From Deltaproteobacteria bacterium (GTDB taxonomy: Bacteria; Desulfobacterota; DSM-4660; Desulfatiglandales; Desulfatiglandaceae): a stretch of 18,361 bases of DNA. Made by a program: the position numbers and the translations under genes. Below the pieces are notes generated by a model, which worked only from the letters and a program-made list of their open reading frames with translations, ran no database searches and was not told the DNA's origin. Of this stretch, positions 7,785 to 14,373 are shown in pieces. The stretch covers positions 1 through 18,361 of the forward strand of contig JABGPV010000079.1 in assembly GCA_018644785.1 (NCBI GenBank), given 5' to 3'. Each line of letters starts with the position of its first letter. Positions within the stretch are counted from its first letter, which is position 1.

Positions 7785-8894
7785 CTAATTCCCTTTCATC
7801 AGTTTGACCTTTTGGCCGTCTTCTAAAAATGTCACGCCTGCCACGACGATAATATCTCCTGCCTTGACCCCTTCGGTGACACCCACCCAATTACCCCTGA
7901 CGCCCCCGCCTTTGACGGGCGTTTTCTTGACCGTGGAGGTTTCTTTATCGAATATGAAAACATGAAAATCGGATTTGTCACCCCCTTTGGCAATGGCGGA
8001 AAGGGGAACCAGATAACCGGCATTTTGATCCTTTTTGGAGAGCATGAGTGTTATTTCAGCCGTCATTCCGGGGCGTATTTTACTGCCGGCATCCACAACC
8101 ACCACCTTAACGGGAAAGGCGTTGGCCGTTCCGGCCACTGAACTGATCTCGGATACAACACCTTTGTAAGTATGATCGGGAACGGTGGGAAAACGAATCT
8201 CTGCGGACTGGTCCAGGTGAATATCGTCAATGGCCGTCTCGGGAATCTGAACGGCAACCTCCATGGCACTTTCAGAAAAAAGAATAAACAGGTGCTCCCC
8301 ACGTTTCACTTCCTGAAAGGGATCCACATATTTCTCGCCGATGATGCCGTTGAAAGGTGCCGTCAGTGTTGTTTTTTCGAGATCGCGTTTTACCAACTTG
8401 ACCTGAGAACCCGCATATTTGACATTTTTGAGCGCACTGTCGTAGGCGGCTTTTGACTTGTCAAGGGATGACTGGCTCACGGCGCCCGAGTCCATCTTGG
8501 AGATTCTTTGGAAACGGTCCAGGTCGTTTTTCTTGTCGGCAAGTTGCACCTTGGCCCGCCCCACGGCCGCCTCGGCGGCCTGAAGGTCCAACAAAAACGT
8601 GCGTTCATTTAAGACGGCTATGGTCTGCCCTTTTTCCACCCGGTCGCCCACCTTGACGCGCACTTCCTTCACGTTTCCGGGTACCTCAAAAGCGAGGATG
8701 GAGCTGTCGACGGCCTCCACCACACCTGAAAATTTTCTGACCGGCCCTGAGCTCTTTTCAGCAACTGTAATGGTTTTGATGGCTCGGATCCGCTCAATGG
8801 GTTTCGGTACTTCCTCACGACAGGCAGACATTAGAAGAAGAAACGAAATCCCAAAGAACAACCCTAACCAGAATTTTTTAGATCCTAAATACAT
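7785..8894 (-). CDS. RND periplasmic adaptor (HlyD/MFP family) lipoprotein
   Basis: This 369-aa membrane-fusion protein bridges the RND pump and the outer-membrane channel. It has a lipoprotein signal ending LLLMSAC (Cys25). A split lipoyl-like domain (AFEVPGNVKEVRVKVGDRV, then TLTAPFNGIIGEKYVDP) flanks an alpha-hairpin of about 70 residues. Beta-barrel and membrane-proximal segments include the conserved RPGMTAEITL. The ATG at 8894 was chosen because it puts the signal peptide at the N-terminus and has AAGGGG 8-10 nt upstream; a TTG ten codons earlier is less likely. The gene is 62 bp downstream of the phospholipase-D-like gene and 11 bp upstream of the pump. Its start overlaps the end of a possible 15-aa leader frame (8885-8932). 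The stop is TAG. Confidence 0.93.
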   Translation of the reverse strand: MYLGSKKFWLGLFFGISFLLLMSACREEVPKPIERIRAIKTITVAEKSSGPVRKFSGVVEAVDSSILAFEVPGNVKEVRVKVGDRVEKGQTIAVLNERTFLLDLQAAEAAVGRAKVQLADKKNDLDRFQRISKMDSGAVSQSSLDKSKAAYDSALKNVKYAGSQVKLVKRDLEKTTLTAPFNGIIGEKYVDPFQEVKRGEHLFILFSESAMEVAVQIPETAIDDIHLDQSAEIRFPTVPDHTYKGVVSEISSVAGTANAFPVKVVVVDAGSKIRPGMTAEITLMLSKKDQNAGYLVPLSAIAKGGDKSDFHVFIFDKETSTVKKTPVKGGGVRGNWVGVTEGVKAGDIIVVAGVTFLEDGQKVKLMKGN

Positions 8895-8932
8895 GATGAA
8901 GATCCCCTTTTTATGTGCGGACAAATGTTCAT
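8885..8932 (-). other. Possible 15-aa leader/coupling peptide before the adaptor gene
   Basis: On the minus strand ATG at 8932 has GAGGT about 7 nt upstream and opens MNICPHIKRGSSSCI, then TAG. It ends inside the first codons of the adaptor gene (ATG 8894), so ribosomes finishing it would be placed to start there. The arrangement is suggestive of translational coupling, but a frame this short can arise by chance. Confidence 0.2.
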
Positions 8933-8956
8933 GCGCTTACCTCTATGATATCATAT

Positions 8957-10513
8957 TTATAGTTGCGATTCAATGGGCAGTATGCCAAACAGGCCAACCT
9001 TGAACTTCAGCCAAAAATCGGCATGGGGCTCATCGGTAAGCGTTGCCGGCTGACCGTCAACCAGGCCGTGCCATAGGATCTTTTTTTGGCCTTTCGATTC
9101 TTTCAGTTCTAAACGAAAAGCAAGCTTCTCAATATCCCGGTCAAACTCCTCCCCAAATCCCCGTGCCAGTTCCTCACATGAAATCACCAATCCGATTTCC
9201 GTGTTGTGGATAGCCGAACGGGGATCAAGGTTTAGCGACCCGATAAACATCTGCTTGCGATCCAATACAAACGTCTTGGCATGCAATGTGTCTTTATGGG
9301 ATTGATCGACCTCTTGCTTATCTGTTTGTTTTTGTAAGCTATGTTTTCGGTTTAATTCATACAACTCCACTCCGCCCTCCAACAGTTTCATACGATAATC
9401 CGAATACCCGGCATGCACGGCCGGAACGTCGGTGGAGGCCAGTGAATTTGTCAGAATTCGGACCCGCACGCCTCTTTCCACCAGCTCCAGCAAAAAAGCG
9501 GTGCCCAGTTGTCCGGGGACAAAATAGGGGGAAATAATAATCAGCTCCTCGGTTAAGCTTTCGATGTAAGGCTTTAGCTTGGGGATCAAATGGTACTCGG
9601 TCTTGTCAAAATCATGAAGCACTTTTTCGGGCAAATCATAAATCAGTTCCGCCTCCCCCCACTTGAAAAAAACCGTATCTTCCTGAATTTCTTTAAACAG
9701 ATCCGTTTCCCGGAGCATCTGAACATAAATGGAGGTTTTCTGGTCCTCAATACGCGCTTTCAATTCCTCACTCACTTTTTTGATCTCAGCGGCAGTCGGT
9801 TCCCCCTCTATCAAAACCGACACGGGGTAGGCCAAATCGCTGTTCCAATATCGATCAAATGCCGTTAAGACTTCCTGCACGGCGGGACCGATTACCATTA
9901 CATCCAGATCCGCAAACGCATTGGTCGGATCCGCTTCGAAGTACTCATTTCCGATGTTACGCCCTCCCACGATGGCCACCTGGCCGTCCACGGTAAAGCT
10001 CTTGTTGTGCATACGCCGCGTAACCGATCCGAAACGCGTTAGGAATTGGGTCATTCTGCCGCTTTTGCGGTCGAACGGATTGAATATCCGCATCTCAATG
10101 TTGGGATATGCTGACAGAACGCTTATCTTCTTGTCCCGCCCCTCGAGATCCATATCATCCAACAGCATCCGTACCCGTACCCCCCTTTTCGCGGCTTTGA
10201 TTAATTGCTCGGCAAACAGATGCCCCACAAGATCATCGTGGAAATGGAAATACTGTACGTCGATGCTTCGCTCTGCATAATGGATTAAGGCAGCACGTGC
10301 GAGAAAAGCCTCCTTGCCTTGACCCAGCAGATGAAAACCGGATTTTCCAGGGTTCGCGGCCTTTTCATCCGCAAGATCGATCGCCCAGGCCGTGTCCTGC
10401 GTGTCCCGGAGCGCATATGATGCTGGCCGTTCAAAATCTTTAGGCAAAGTGGCGGCGCAGCCGGATGCCAGAAGCACGGCCATGACCAGGGGGAATAAGA
10501 CTTTTGATTTCAC
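8957..10513 (-). CDS. Phospholipase D/cardiolipin synthase-like lipoprotein (ClsC/YmdC-like)
   Basis: This 518-aa protein has two complete HKD catalytic motifs, H169-x-K171-x4-D176 (HNKSFTVDG) and H411-x-K413-x4-D418 (HAKTFVLDR). Each is followed by the usual G-G/S-x-N segment (GGRNIGNEYF, GSLNLDPRS). Two-motif PLD enzymes of this kind transfer phosphatidyl groups, for example making cardiolipin in the ClsC/YmdC branch, or hydrolyse phospholipids. A lipoprotein signal (MAVLLASGC, Cys19) predicts anchoring at the periplasmic face of a membrane. The start is GTG at 10513 with AAGGAG 8 nt upstream, and the stop is TAA. The gene sits 32 bp after the SphA-like gene and 62 bp before the RND adaptor. 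This placement points to envelope lipid remodelling co-expressed with efflux. Which activity it has cannot be told from sequence. Confidence 0.9.
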   Translation of the reverse strand: MKSKVLFPLVMAVLLASGCAATLPKDFERPASYALRDTQDTAWAIDLADEKAANPGKSGFHLLGQGKEAFLARAALIHYAERSIDVQYFHFHDDLVGHLFAEQLIKAAKRGVRVRMLLDDMDLEGRDKKISVLSAYPNIEMRIFNPFDRKSGRMTQFLTRFGSVTRRMHNKSFTVDGQVAIVGGRNIGNEYFEADPTNAFADLDVMVIGPAVQEVLTAFDRYWNSDLAYPVSVLIEGEPTAAEIKKVSEELKARIEDQKTSIYVQMLRETDLFKEIQEDTVFFKWGEAELIYDLPEKVLHDFDKTEYHLIPKLKPYIESLTEELIIISPYFVPGQLGTAFLLELVERGVRVRILTNSLASTDVPAVHAGYSDYRMKLLEGGVELYELNRKHSLQKQTDKQEVDQSHKDTLHAKTFVLDRKQMFIGSLNLDPRSAIHNTEIGLVISCEELARGFGEEFDRDIEKLAFRLELKESKGQKKILWHGLVDGQPATLTDEPHADFWLKFKVGLFGILPIESQL

Positions 10514-10545
10514 TTTGTTTGCTCCTTATGGCCCATAGTTTCATC

Positions 10546-11526
10546 CTATTCCAGCGGGAGGCTCGGAATCGGAAAGGTAGCGGTAATCGTAAGCGTGGTT
10601 CCCTCCAGAGTAGAACGCGCGCCCATTTCCCAGAAGAAGCGCGCGTTGAGAAATCCATACAGTGTGTTTGAAGTCATGATCGGGATTGTCAGCTCCGGTC
10701 CCACCCCGAACACCCTCTGCCTGGCCAGCTTTCGCCCTTTGAGCAACGGTTCAATATCCGGCCCGACTTCATCATGAGCTATTTGAAATTGCGCATAGTA
10801 GGAGGCTCCAACAATAAGGGTGCCACCCAAAAAGGACTTGCCCAGGCCCCCCTCCAAGGTCAGAATGTCGCCCACCCTGATGTCTGTGTTTCTCTTCTTC
10901 GTGTGCATCTCATAAAAGGCAGTGGTGGCGAAGTGCCAGGTCCTGGCCTCGTCAAAGTAGACCGTCGCTCCTGCGAACGGTTCAAAGCTCCACATTCCCA
11001 GACCAAGATTATCCGGTGCGCCGGGTTCGAACCTTCCGGTGGGCGCAACCACCCCGAGGCCGGCGGTGAAATCGGCCCGCTGGGTATGCCAGCCCAGGTT
11101 AAGGGGTTGAAAATAGAGATCGGTGAAACCGGTGTTCGTGGACTGATCGAGGCCGAAAACAGGCGCCTCCAATGCATTGTTTGTGAAGGCGGGGAAAAGT
11201 ATAAACCCGTAGTTTGCACCCAGAAGTTTGAAGTCGCTCACGTACCAAACTGAGGCCGCATAGCTGTTCATGTCTATGGAACCCGGCCGGCCTGGGTCGG
11301 GGCCGATGGGGTCACCGTCGCTGTTCAAAAGCTTATCCGCGTCGTATCGGAGGTACAAGGCTTATAAATACAAGCCCGGGTCTGGCTGGGTCCCGGACAG
11401 AAGACCGTAGTCACCACGAAAGTTGTGGCCCAGGAACGCAGCGTGGGCCTGAGTCACAGTCATTCCCAGAGTGGCGGTCAGTAGGCTGGCAGCAAGCAAG
11501 AGCGCGGTGAGCCTGACTTTCTTCAT
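10546..11526 (-). pseudogene. SphA-like/Phenol_MetA_deg outer-membrane protein, interrupted by one in-frame TAA
   Basis: Read through, this is a 325-residue Phenol_MetA_deg/SphA-family protein, a group of predicted outer-membrane beta-barrels found beside catabolic and efflux genes. The ATG at 11526 starts a clear signal peptide (MKKVRLTALLLAAS...TQAHA, then AAFLGHNFRGDYGLLSGTQP). Codon 55 is TAA (11364-11362), and the same frame continues at once with ALYLRYDADKL to TAG at 10548-10546. There is no frame change, so a point mutation or a base-call error is enough to explain it. The downstream part is rich in alternating beta-strand sequence with aromatic residues and ends FPIPSLPLE. Reinitiation at a nearby TTG would give a protein without a signal. 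The gene is 22 bp after the ABM gene and 32 bp before the phospholipase gene. An ancestral glycine or glutamate codon at the site is my guess. Confidence 0.75.
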
Positions 11527-11548
11527 TCTCGTTCACATTTCCCGGTGA

Positions 11549-11908
11549 TCATTTCGCTATACCTGCGTCTGCGCTCTTCATTCGCTGCGACGTAATCTGT
11601 TCTCTGGCCAATTCAAAACCCCCGGTTTTTGAAACTTCGGCTATGTTCATGGCGAATGTCTGGCCAAGTACTCTGGCTGCGCCGATTAACACTTCGAAAT
11701 TTTGGGTTTTAAAATGATTCTCCATGGCTTGGCTTGACTTCCATTCTCCAACCAGAAGATAGGTATTTTCCTTTTCGGAATCCCAGTACACGCTGAAATC
11801 AAGACAACCCTTTTCTTTACGAATACTGCGCAAGATAGAGCGCATACTGTTGAGAAATTCATCCGGTTTGTATGGCCTGATTTCGATCTTTAATTGACTG
11901 ATAACCAT
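11549..11908 (-). CDS. Antibiotic-biosynthesis-monooxygenase (ABM) domain protein
   Basis: This 119-aa protein is a single ABM/dimeric alpha-beta barrel domain plus a tail of about 20 residues. It shows the family pattern: an N-terminal strand (VISQLKIEIRP), a helix after PDEFLNSMRSI, then EKGCLDFSVYWDSEKENTYLLVGEW and KSSQAMENHFKTQNFEVL. Relatives are small cofactor-free quinol or anthrone monooxygenases, haem-degrading enzymes or proteins of unknown role. In an anaerobe an oxygenase role is uncertain, so function is left open. It has no signal peptide. The ATG at 11908 has AGGAG 7-8 nt upstream. It is the first gene of the six-gene operon, about 70 bp downstream of a sigma-54 promoter. Confidence 0.85.
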   Translation of the reverse strand: MVISQLKIEIRPYKPDEFLNSMRSILRSIRKEKGCLDFSVYWDSEKENTYLLVGEWKSSQAMENHFKTQNFEVLIGAARVLGQTFAMNIAEVSKTGGFELAREQITSQRMKSADAGIAK

Positions 11909-11977
11909 ATCATACTCCTGTGGAATGAGGAAGGAAATTTGCCACTTGTGAAACTTGATTGAACCAATTCAAGGTAT

Positions 11978-11993
11978 ATCAAAGAGCGTGCCA
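11978..11993 (-). promoter_or_regulatory. Sigma-54 (-24/-12) promoter of the envelope operon
   Basis: The minus strand reads TGGCACG-CTCT-TTGAT, matching the sigma-54 consensus TGGCAYR-N4-TTGCW at every defined position except A for C in the -12 element. Transcription should begin about 12 nt downstream, near 11967, leaving a leader of about 60 nt before the ABM gene. The -24 box is half of a 15-bp palindrome (CGTGCCA-T-TGGCACG, 11987-12001). A dyad likely to bind the activator lies about 115 bp upstream at 12095-12121. Confidence 0.75.
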
Positions 11994-12094
11994 TTGGCAC
12001 GAACAATGAGAATATTGCCTTAACTAACTGGAAAATATTAAATATTCATTTGAAGAACAGATTGGTAGCTGAAAGAAAAGAATAAACAGAACAC

Positions 12095-12121
12095 CAAATA
12101 TGGTTAACAAAACCATATTTG
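12095..12121. promoter_or_regulatory. Perfect 11-bp dyad, candidate activator (UAS) site
   Basis: CAAATATGGTT (12095-12105) and its exact reverse complement AACCATATTTG (12111-12121) are separated by 5 bp. Its centre is about 115 bp upstream of the -24 element of the envelope operon, the usual range for an enhancer-binding protein. A 13-bp core, ACCAAATATGGTT, recurs at 14197-14209 beside the kinase promoter. As an RNA hairpin it could also act as a weak terminator for the regulator gene, whose stop is 46 bp away, but no T-tract follows on that strand. Confidence 0.6.
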
Positions 12122-12167
12122 ATGTTTTTTCGACGTAGGCTTTAGGACTTGGGTGAAGATAAGGAGG

Positions 12168-14087
12168 TCAGGATTTTGGTCTTTTAATGCCAAGTTTCTT
12201 CATGCGGCCGCGAAGCGTATTGACATGCATCCCTAAGGTTAAAGCTGCACTGTTTTTACCCCCGATCTTCCAGTTCCTGGCCTTCAGAACCTTTAGGATA
12301 TAATCGCGCCCCATTGTTTCAAAAGGCTTGAAGTCGCTTAGCGCTGTCTTTGTAGTTTGAGGAAAATCAAAATTCAGCTTCTTCCCCTTGGCGGTAATCA
12401 ATGCACCTTCGATCGCATGCTTCAATTCTCTCACGTTGCCGGGCCACGGGTAGCCCTGCAACATCTGCATGGTAGACTTCGAGATTTCGGTATCGTGTTT
12501 TCCCAGCTTTCTTGCGAGTTGGTCCACAAACCATTTGACCAGCAAGGGAATGTCTTCCGGACGTTCACGCAGCGGAGGCACCGTAATGGGAAAAACCTTC
12601 AGCCGATACCATAGATCCTGCCGGAAACGGCCTTTGCGGACTTCTTCTTCAAGAACGCGGTTTGTGGCGGCGATGATGCGGGCATCGGAGTGCAGTGTGC
12701 GGGGGCTTCCCAGTCTTTCAAACTCACCGCTTTCAAGCACGTGCAGTAGTTTGGGTTGAAGCTCGAGCGGGAGTTCCCCGATTTCGTCCAGAAAGAGAGT
12801 TGACCCCTTGGCCAGTTCGAAGCGCCCGACCTGGGTTGTTGTTGCCCCGGTAAAGGCCCCTTTTTCCCTGCCGAACAACTCGCTTTCAATCAATTCCCGG
12901 GGCAGGGCCGCACAGTTCACTTTCACCAATGCCCGCCTGCCGTGAGGGCTGAGCTCATGCAGGGCTCGCGCCATAAGCTCTTTGCCCGTGCCCGTTTCCC
13001 CCAAGATAAGCACTGGAGAATCCGTAGGAGCGACCTGCTCGACCCTGTGCAGCACGTATTTCAGCGCTTCACTCTGACCGATGATATTTTCAAAGTTGTG
13101 TTCCAGTTTAATTTCATCTTGCAGGTAGGCGCTTTCGGCCTCCAACTGGTTTTTCAGCTTCTCGATCTCTTCAAGAGCAGCACGGAGCTCGATTTCAGCC
13201 TGCTTTTGTTCAGTGATGTCCATGTTGATGTTAACGACGGACTCGACACTTCCGTTCTTGTCTTTGATCGAGTACAAGTGGTTTTGAATCCAGCGCGACC
13301 TCGCCTCTATATTCTCCAACCCTATCTCGTCGAATAAACGGCTCGGGATGTAGTGTATCGGAGGCAGGACTACATCCTCTCCCGCGAAGGCTCTTTCGAT
13401 CAGCGGAGCAAGGCCGAGATCTTCGAACTGGCTGTCGGTTCGCATGTTGTATGTTGTCAAGATAGTATCTGCCTCATCCGCTTGAACGTCCCAGTTCCGC
13501 ATCCAGGCCTTATTCACCTCAGTAATCTGACCTTCGGGCGTCAATATTACGATATCGAGCGGAGACTGCTCCATCAGATTTCGAAAACGCTCTTCGCTGC
13601 TAAGGATTTCTTCTTCTGCTTTCTTACGCGAGGTTATATCGGTTATGGAACCGGACATTCGGGTGGCTTTGCCTGTTTTATCCCAAAGGGCTTGTCCGCG
13701 GGCATGAAACCACCGGTATTCCCCGGATTTGGGTTGAAGGCGATAGTCGATAATATAGGGAACACGTTCAGAAAGATGTTTGTCAACGGCCAGTCGGACG
13801 GCCTCGGAATCATCTGGGTGCAGTCGATTCCAAAATTCGTCCAGTGTGTCCGAGAACTCATCGGGCGCGTACCCCAAAAGCTCCTTAAACCGGTCGGAAT
13901 AATACACTTTATCGGAAACAAGGTCCCAGTCCCAGATACCGGCCGCTGATCCCGTAACAGCGAGTTCGTAGCGTTCTTGGCTCTCTTGAAGCTCCTTAAC
14001 TGATCTTTTCAGCATAGTCCTGCTTTCGCTCAGCACGGAGGTGCGTTCATCGACCAGTTGATCGAGGATGTCATTTTCAATGTTCAT
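12168..14087 (-). CDS. Sigma-54-dependent transcriptional activator, PAS-PAS-AAA+-Fis
   Basis: From ATG 14087 the protein has 639 aa. A short coiled N-terminus leads to PAS 1 (about 39-156, with GIWDWDLVSDKVYYSDRFKE and a PAC end SITDITSRKKAEE). PAS 2 follows (about 167-301, ERFRNLMEQSPLDIVIL), then a coiled coil (about 302-330). The AAA+ core has Walker A GETGTGKE (363-370), the sigma-54 contact loop GAFTGA (410-415), Walker B LFLDE (431-435) and LRERPED. A Fis-type helix-turn-helix ends the protein (about 600-631, GGKNSAALTLGMHVNTLRGR). It lacks a receiver domain, so the PAS domains probably sense the signal directly. The frame stays open to an ATG at 14219, but that stretch overlaps the dyad at 14199-14224 and does not look like part of a PAS protein. 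Neither start has a strong ribosome-binding site. It lies between its two presumed targets. Confidence 0.92.
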   Translation of the reverse strand: MNIENDILDQLVDERTSVLSESRTMLKRSVKELQESQERYELAVTGSAAGIWDWDLVSDKVYYSDRFKELLGYAPDEFSDTLDEFWNRLHPDDSEAVRLAVDKHLSERVPYIIDYRLQPKSGEYRWFHARGQALWDKTGKATRMSGSITDITSRKKAEEEILSSEERFRNLMEQSPLDIVILTPEGQITEVNKAWMRNWDVQADEADTILTTYNMRTDSQFEDLGLAPLIERAFAGEDVVLPPIHYIPSRLFDEIGLENIEARSRWIQNHLYSIKDKNGSVESVVNINMDITEQKQAEIELRAALEEIEKLKNQLEAESAYLQDEIKLEHNFENIIGQSEALKYVLHRVEQVAPTDSPVLILGETGTGKELMARALHELSPHGRRALVKVNCAALPRELIESELFGREKGAFTGATTTQVGRFELAKGSTLFLDEIGELPLELQPKLLHVLESGEFERLGSPRTLHSDARIIAATNRVLEEEVRKGRFRQDLWYRLKVFPITVPPLRERPEDIPLLVKWFVDQLARKLGKHDTEISKSTMQMLQGYPWPGNVRELKHAIEGALITAKGKKLNFDFPQTTKTALSDFKPFETMGRDYILKVLKARNWKIGGKNSAALTLGMHVNTLRGRMKKLGIKRPKS

Positions 14088-14198
14088 ATCATATTTCTCG
14101 GCAGGTATTGACCATCTGCTTCTAGTCTCCAACGATAGGATTTTTGCCGCGAACCTCTTTATGTCCCAATGCACTGTGGGAGCCACCACAATATAAAC

Positions 14199-14224
14199 CA
14201 AATATGGTTTCAAAGCCATGCTTG
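14199..14224. promoter_or_regulatory. Imperfect second copy of the activator dyad (UAS of the kinase gene)
   Basis: CAAATATGGTT (14199-14209), identical to the arm at 12095-12105, is followed after 4 bp by AGCCATGCTTG (14214-14224). The second arm matches the reverse complement of the first at 8 of 11 positions. With two more bases on the left, the 13-bp ACCAAATATGGTT is shared exactly between the two sites. It is centred about 120 bp upstream of the kinase sigma-54 promoter and also lies in the 5' region of the regulator gene, which suggests joint control and autoregulation. Confidence 0.55.
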
Positions 14225-14326
14225 TTTTCTTAAACGCTTTCCTTTTTGGCCCACGATCTCTTCATTGATTCAGATTTTCATGAAGGTTTCAAATAGTTAA
14301 CGTGAAGCTTTCCCTATTCTTTTTCA

Positions 14327-14342
14327 TGGCATGGTTTTTGCT
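14327..14342 (+). promoter_or_regulatory. Sigma-54 (-24/-12) promoter of the histidine kinase gene
   Basis: TGGCATG-GTTT-TTGCT matches the sigma-54 consensus TGGCAYR-N4-TTGCW at all defined positions. Transcription should start near 14353, about 20 nt before the ATG at 14374, leaving just enough room for the ribosome-binding site GAGGT. The spacing supports 14374 as the start and argues against GTG at 14302, which would lie upstream of the promoter. Confidence 0.75.
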
Positions 14343-14373
14343 CATTCTCAATAGTCTCTATTTGAGGTTATAT

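Noticed and set aside
7774..7890. N-terminal extension of the RND pump
   Set aside because: It is Arg-rich, antagonistic to the known N-terminus of RND pumps and overlaps the adaptor gene's 3' end in another frame.
13353..13949. A 198-codon plus-strand open frame
   Set aside because: It is antisense to the PAS region of the sigma-54 activator, with no ribosome-binding site or family resemblance.
14088..14219. N-terminal extension of the activator to ATG 14219
   Set aside because: It overlaps the dyad, lacks a ribosome-binding site and does not resemble any domain; it is kept only as an alternative.
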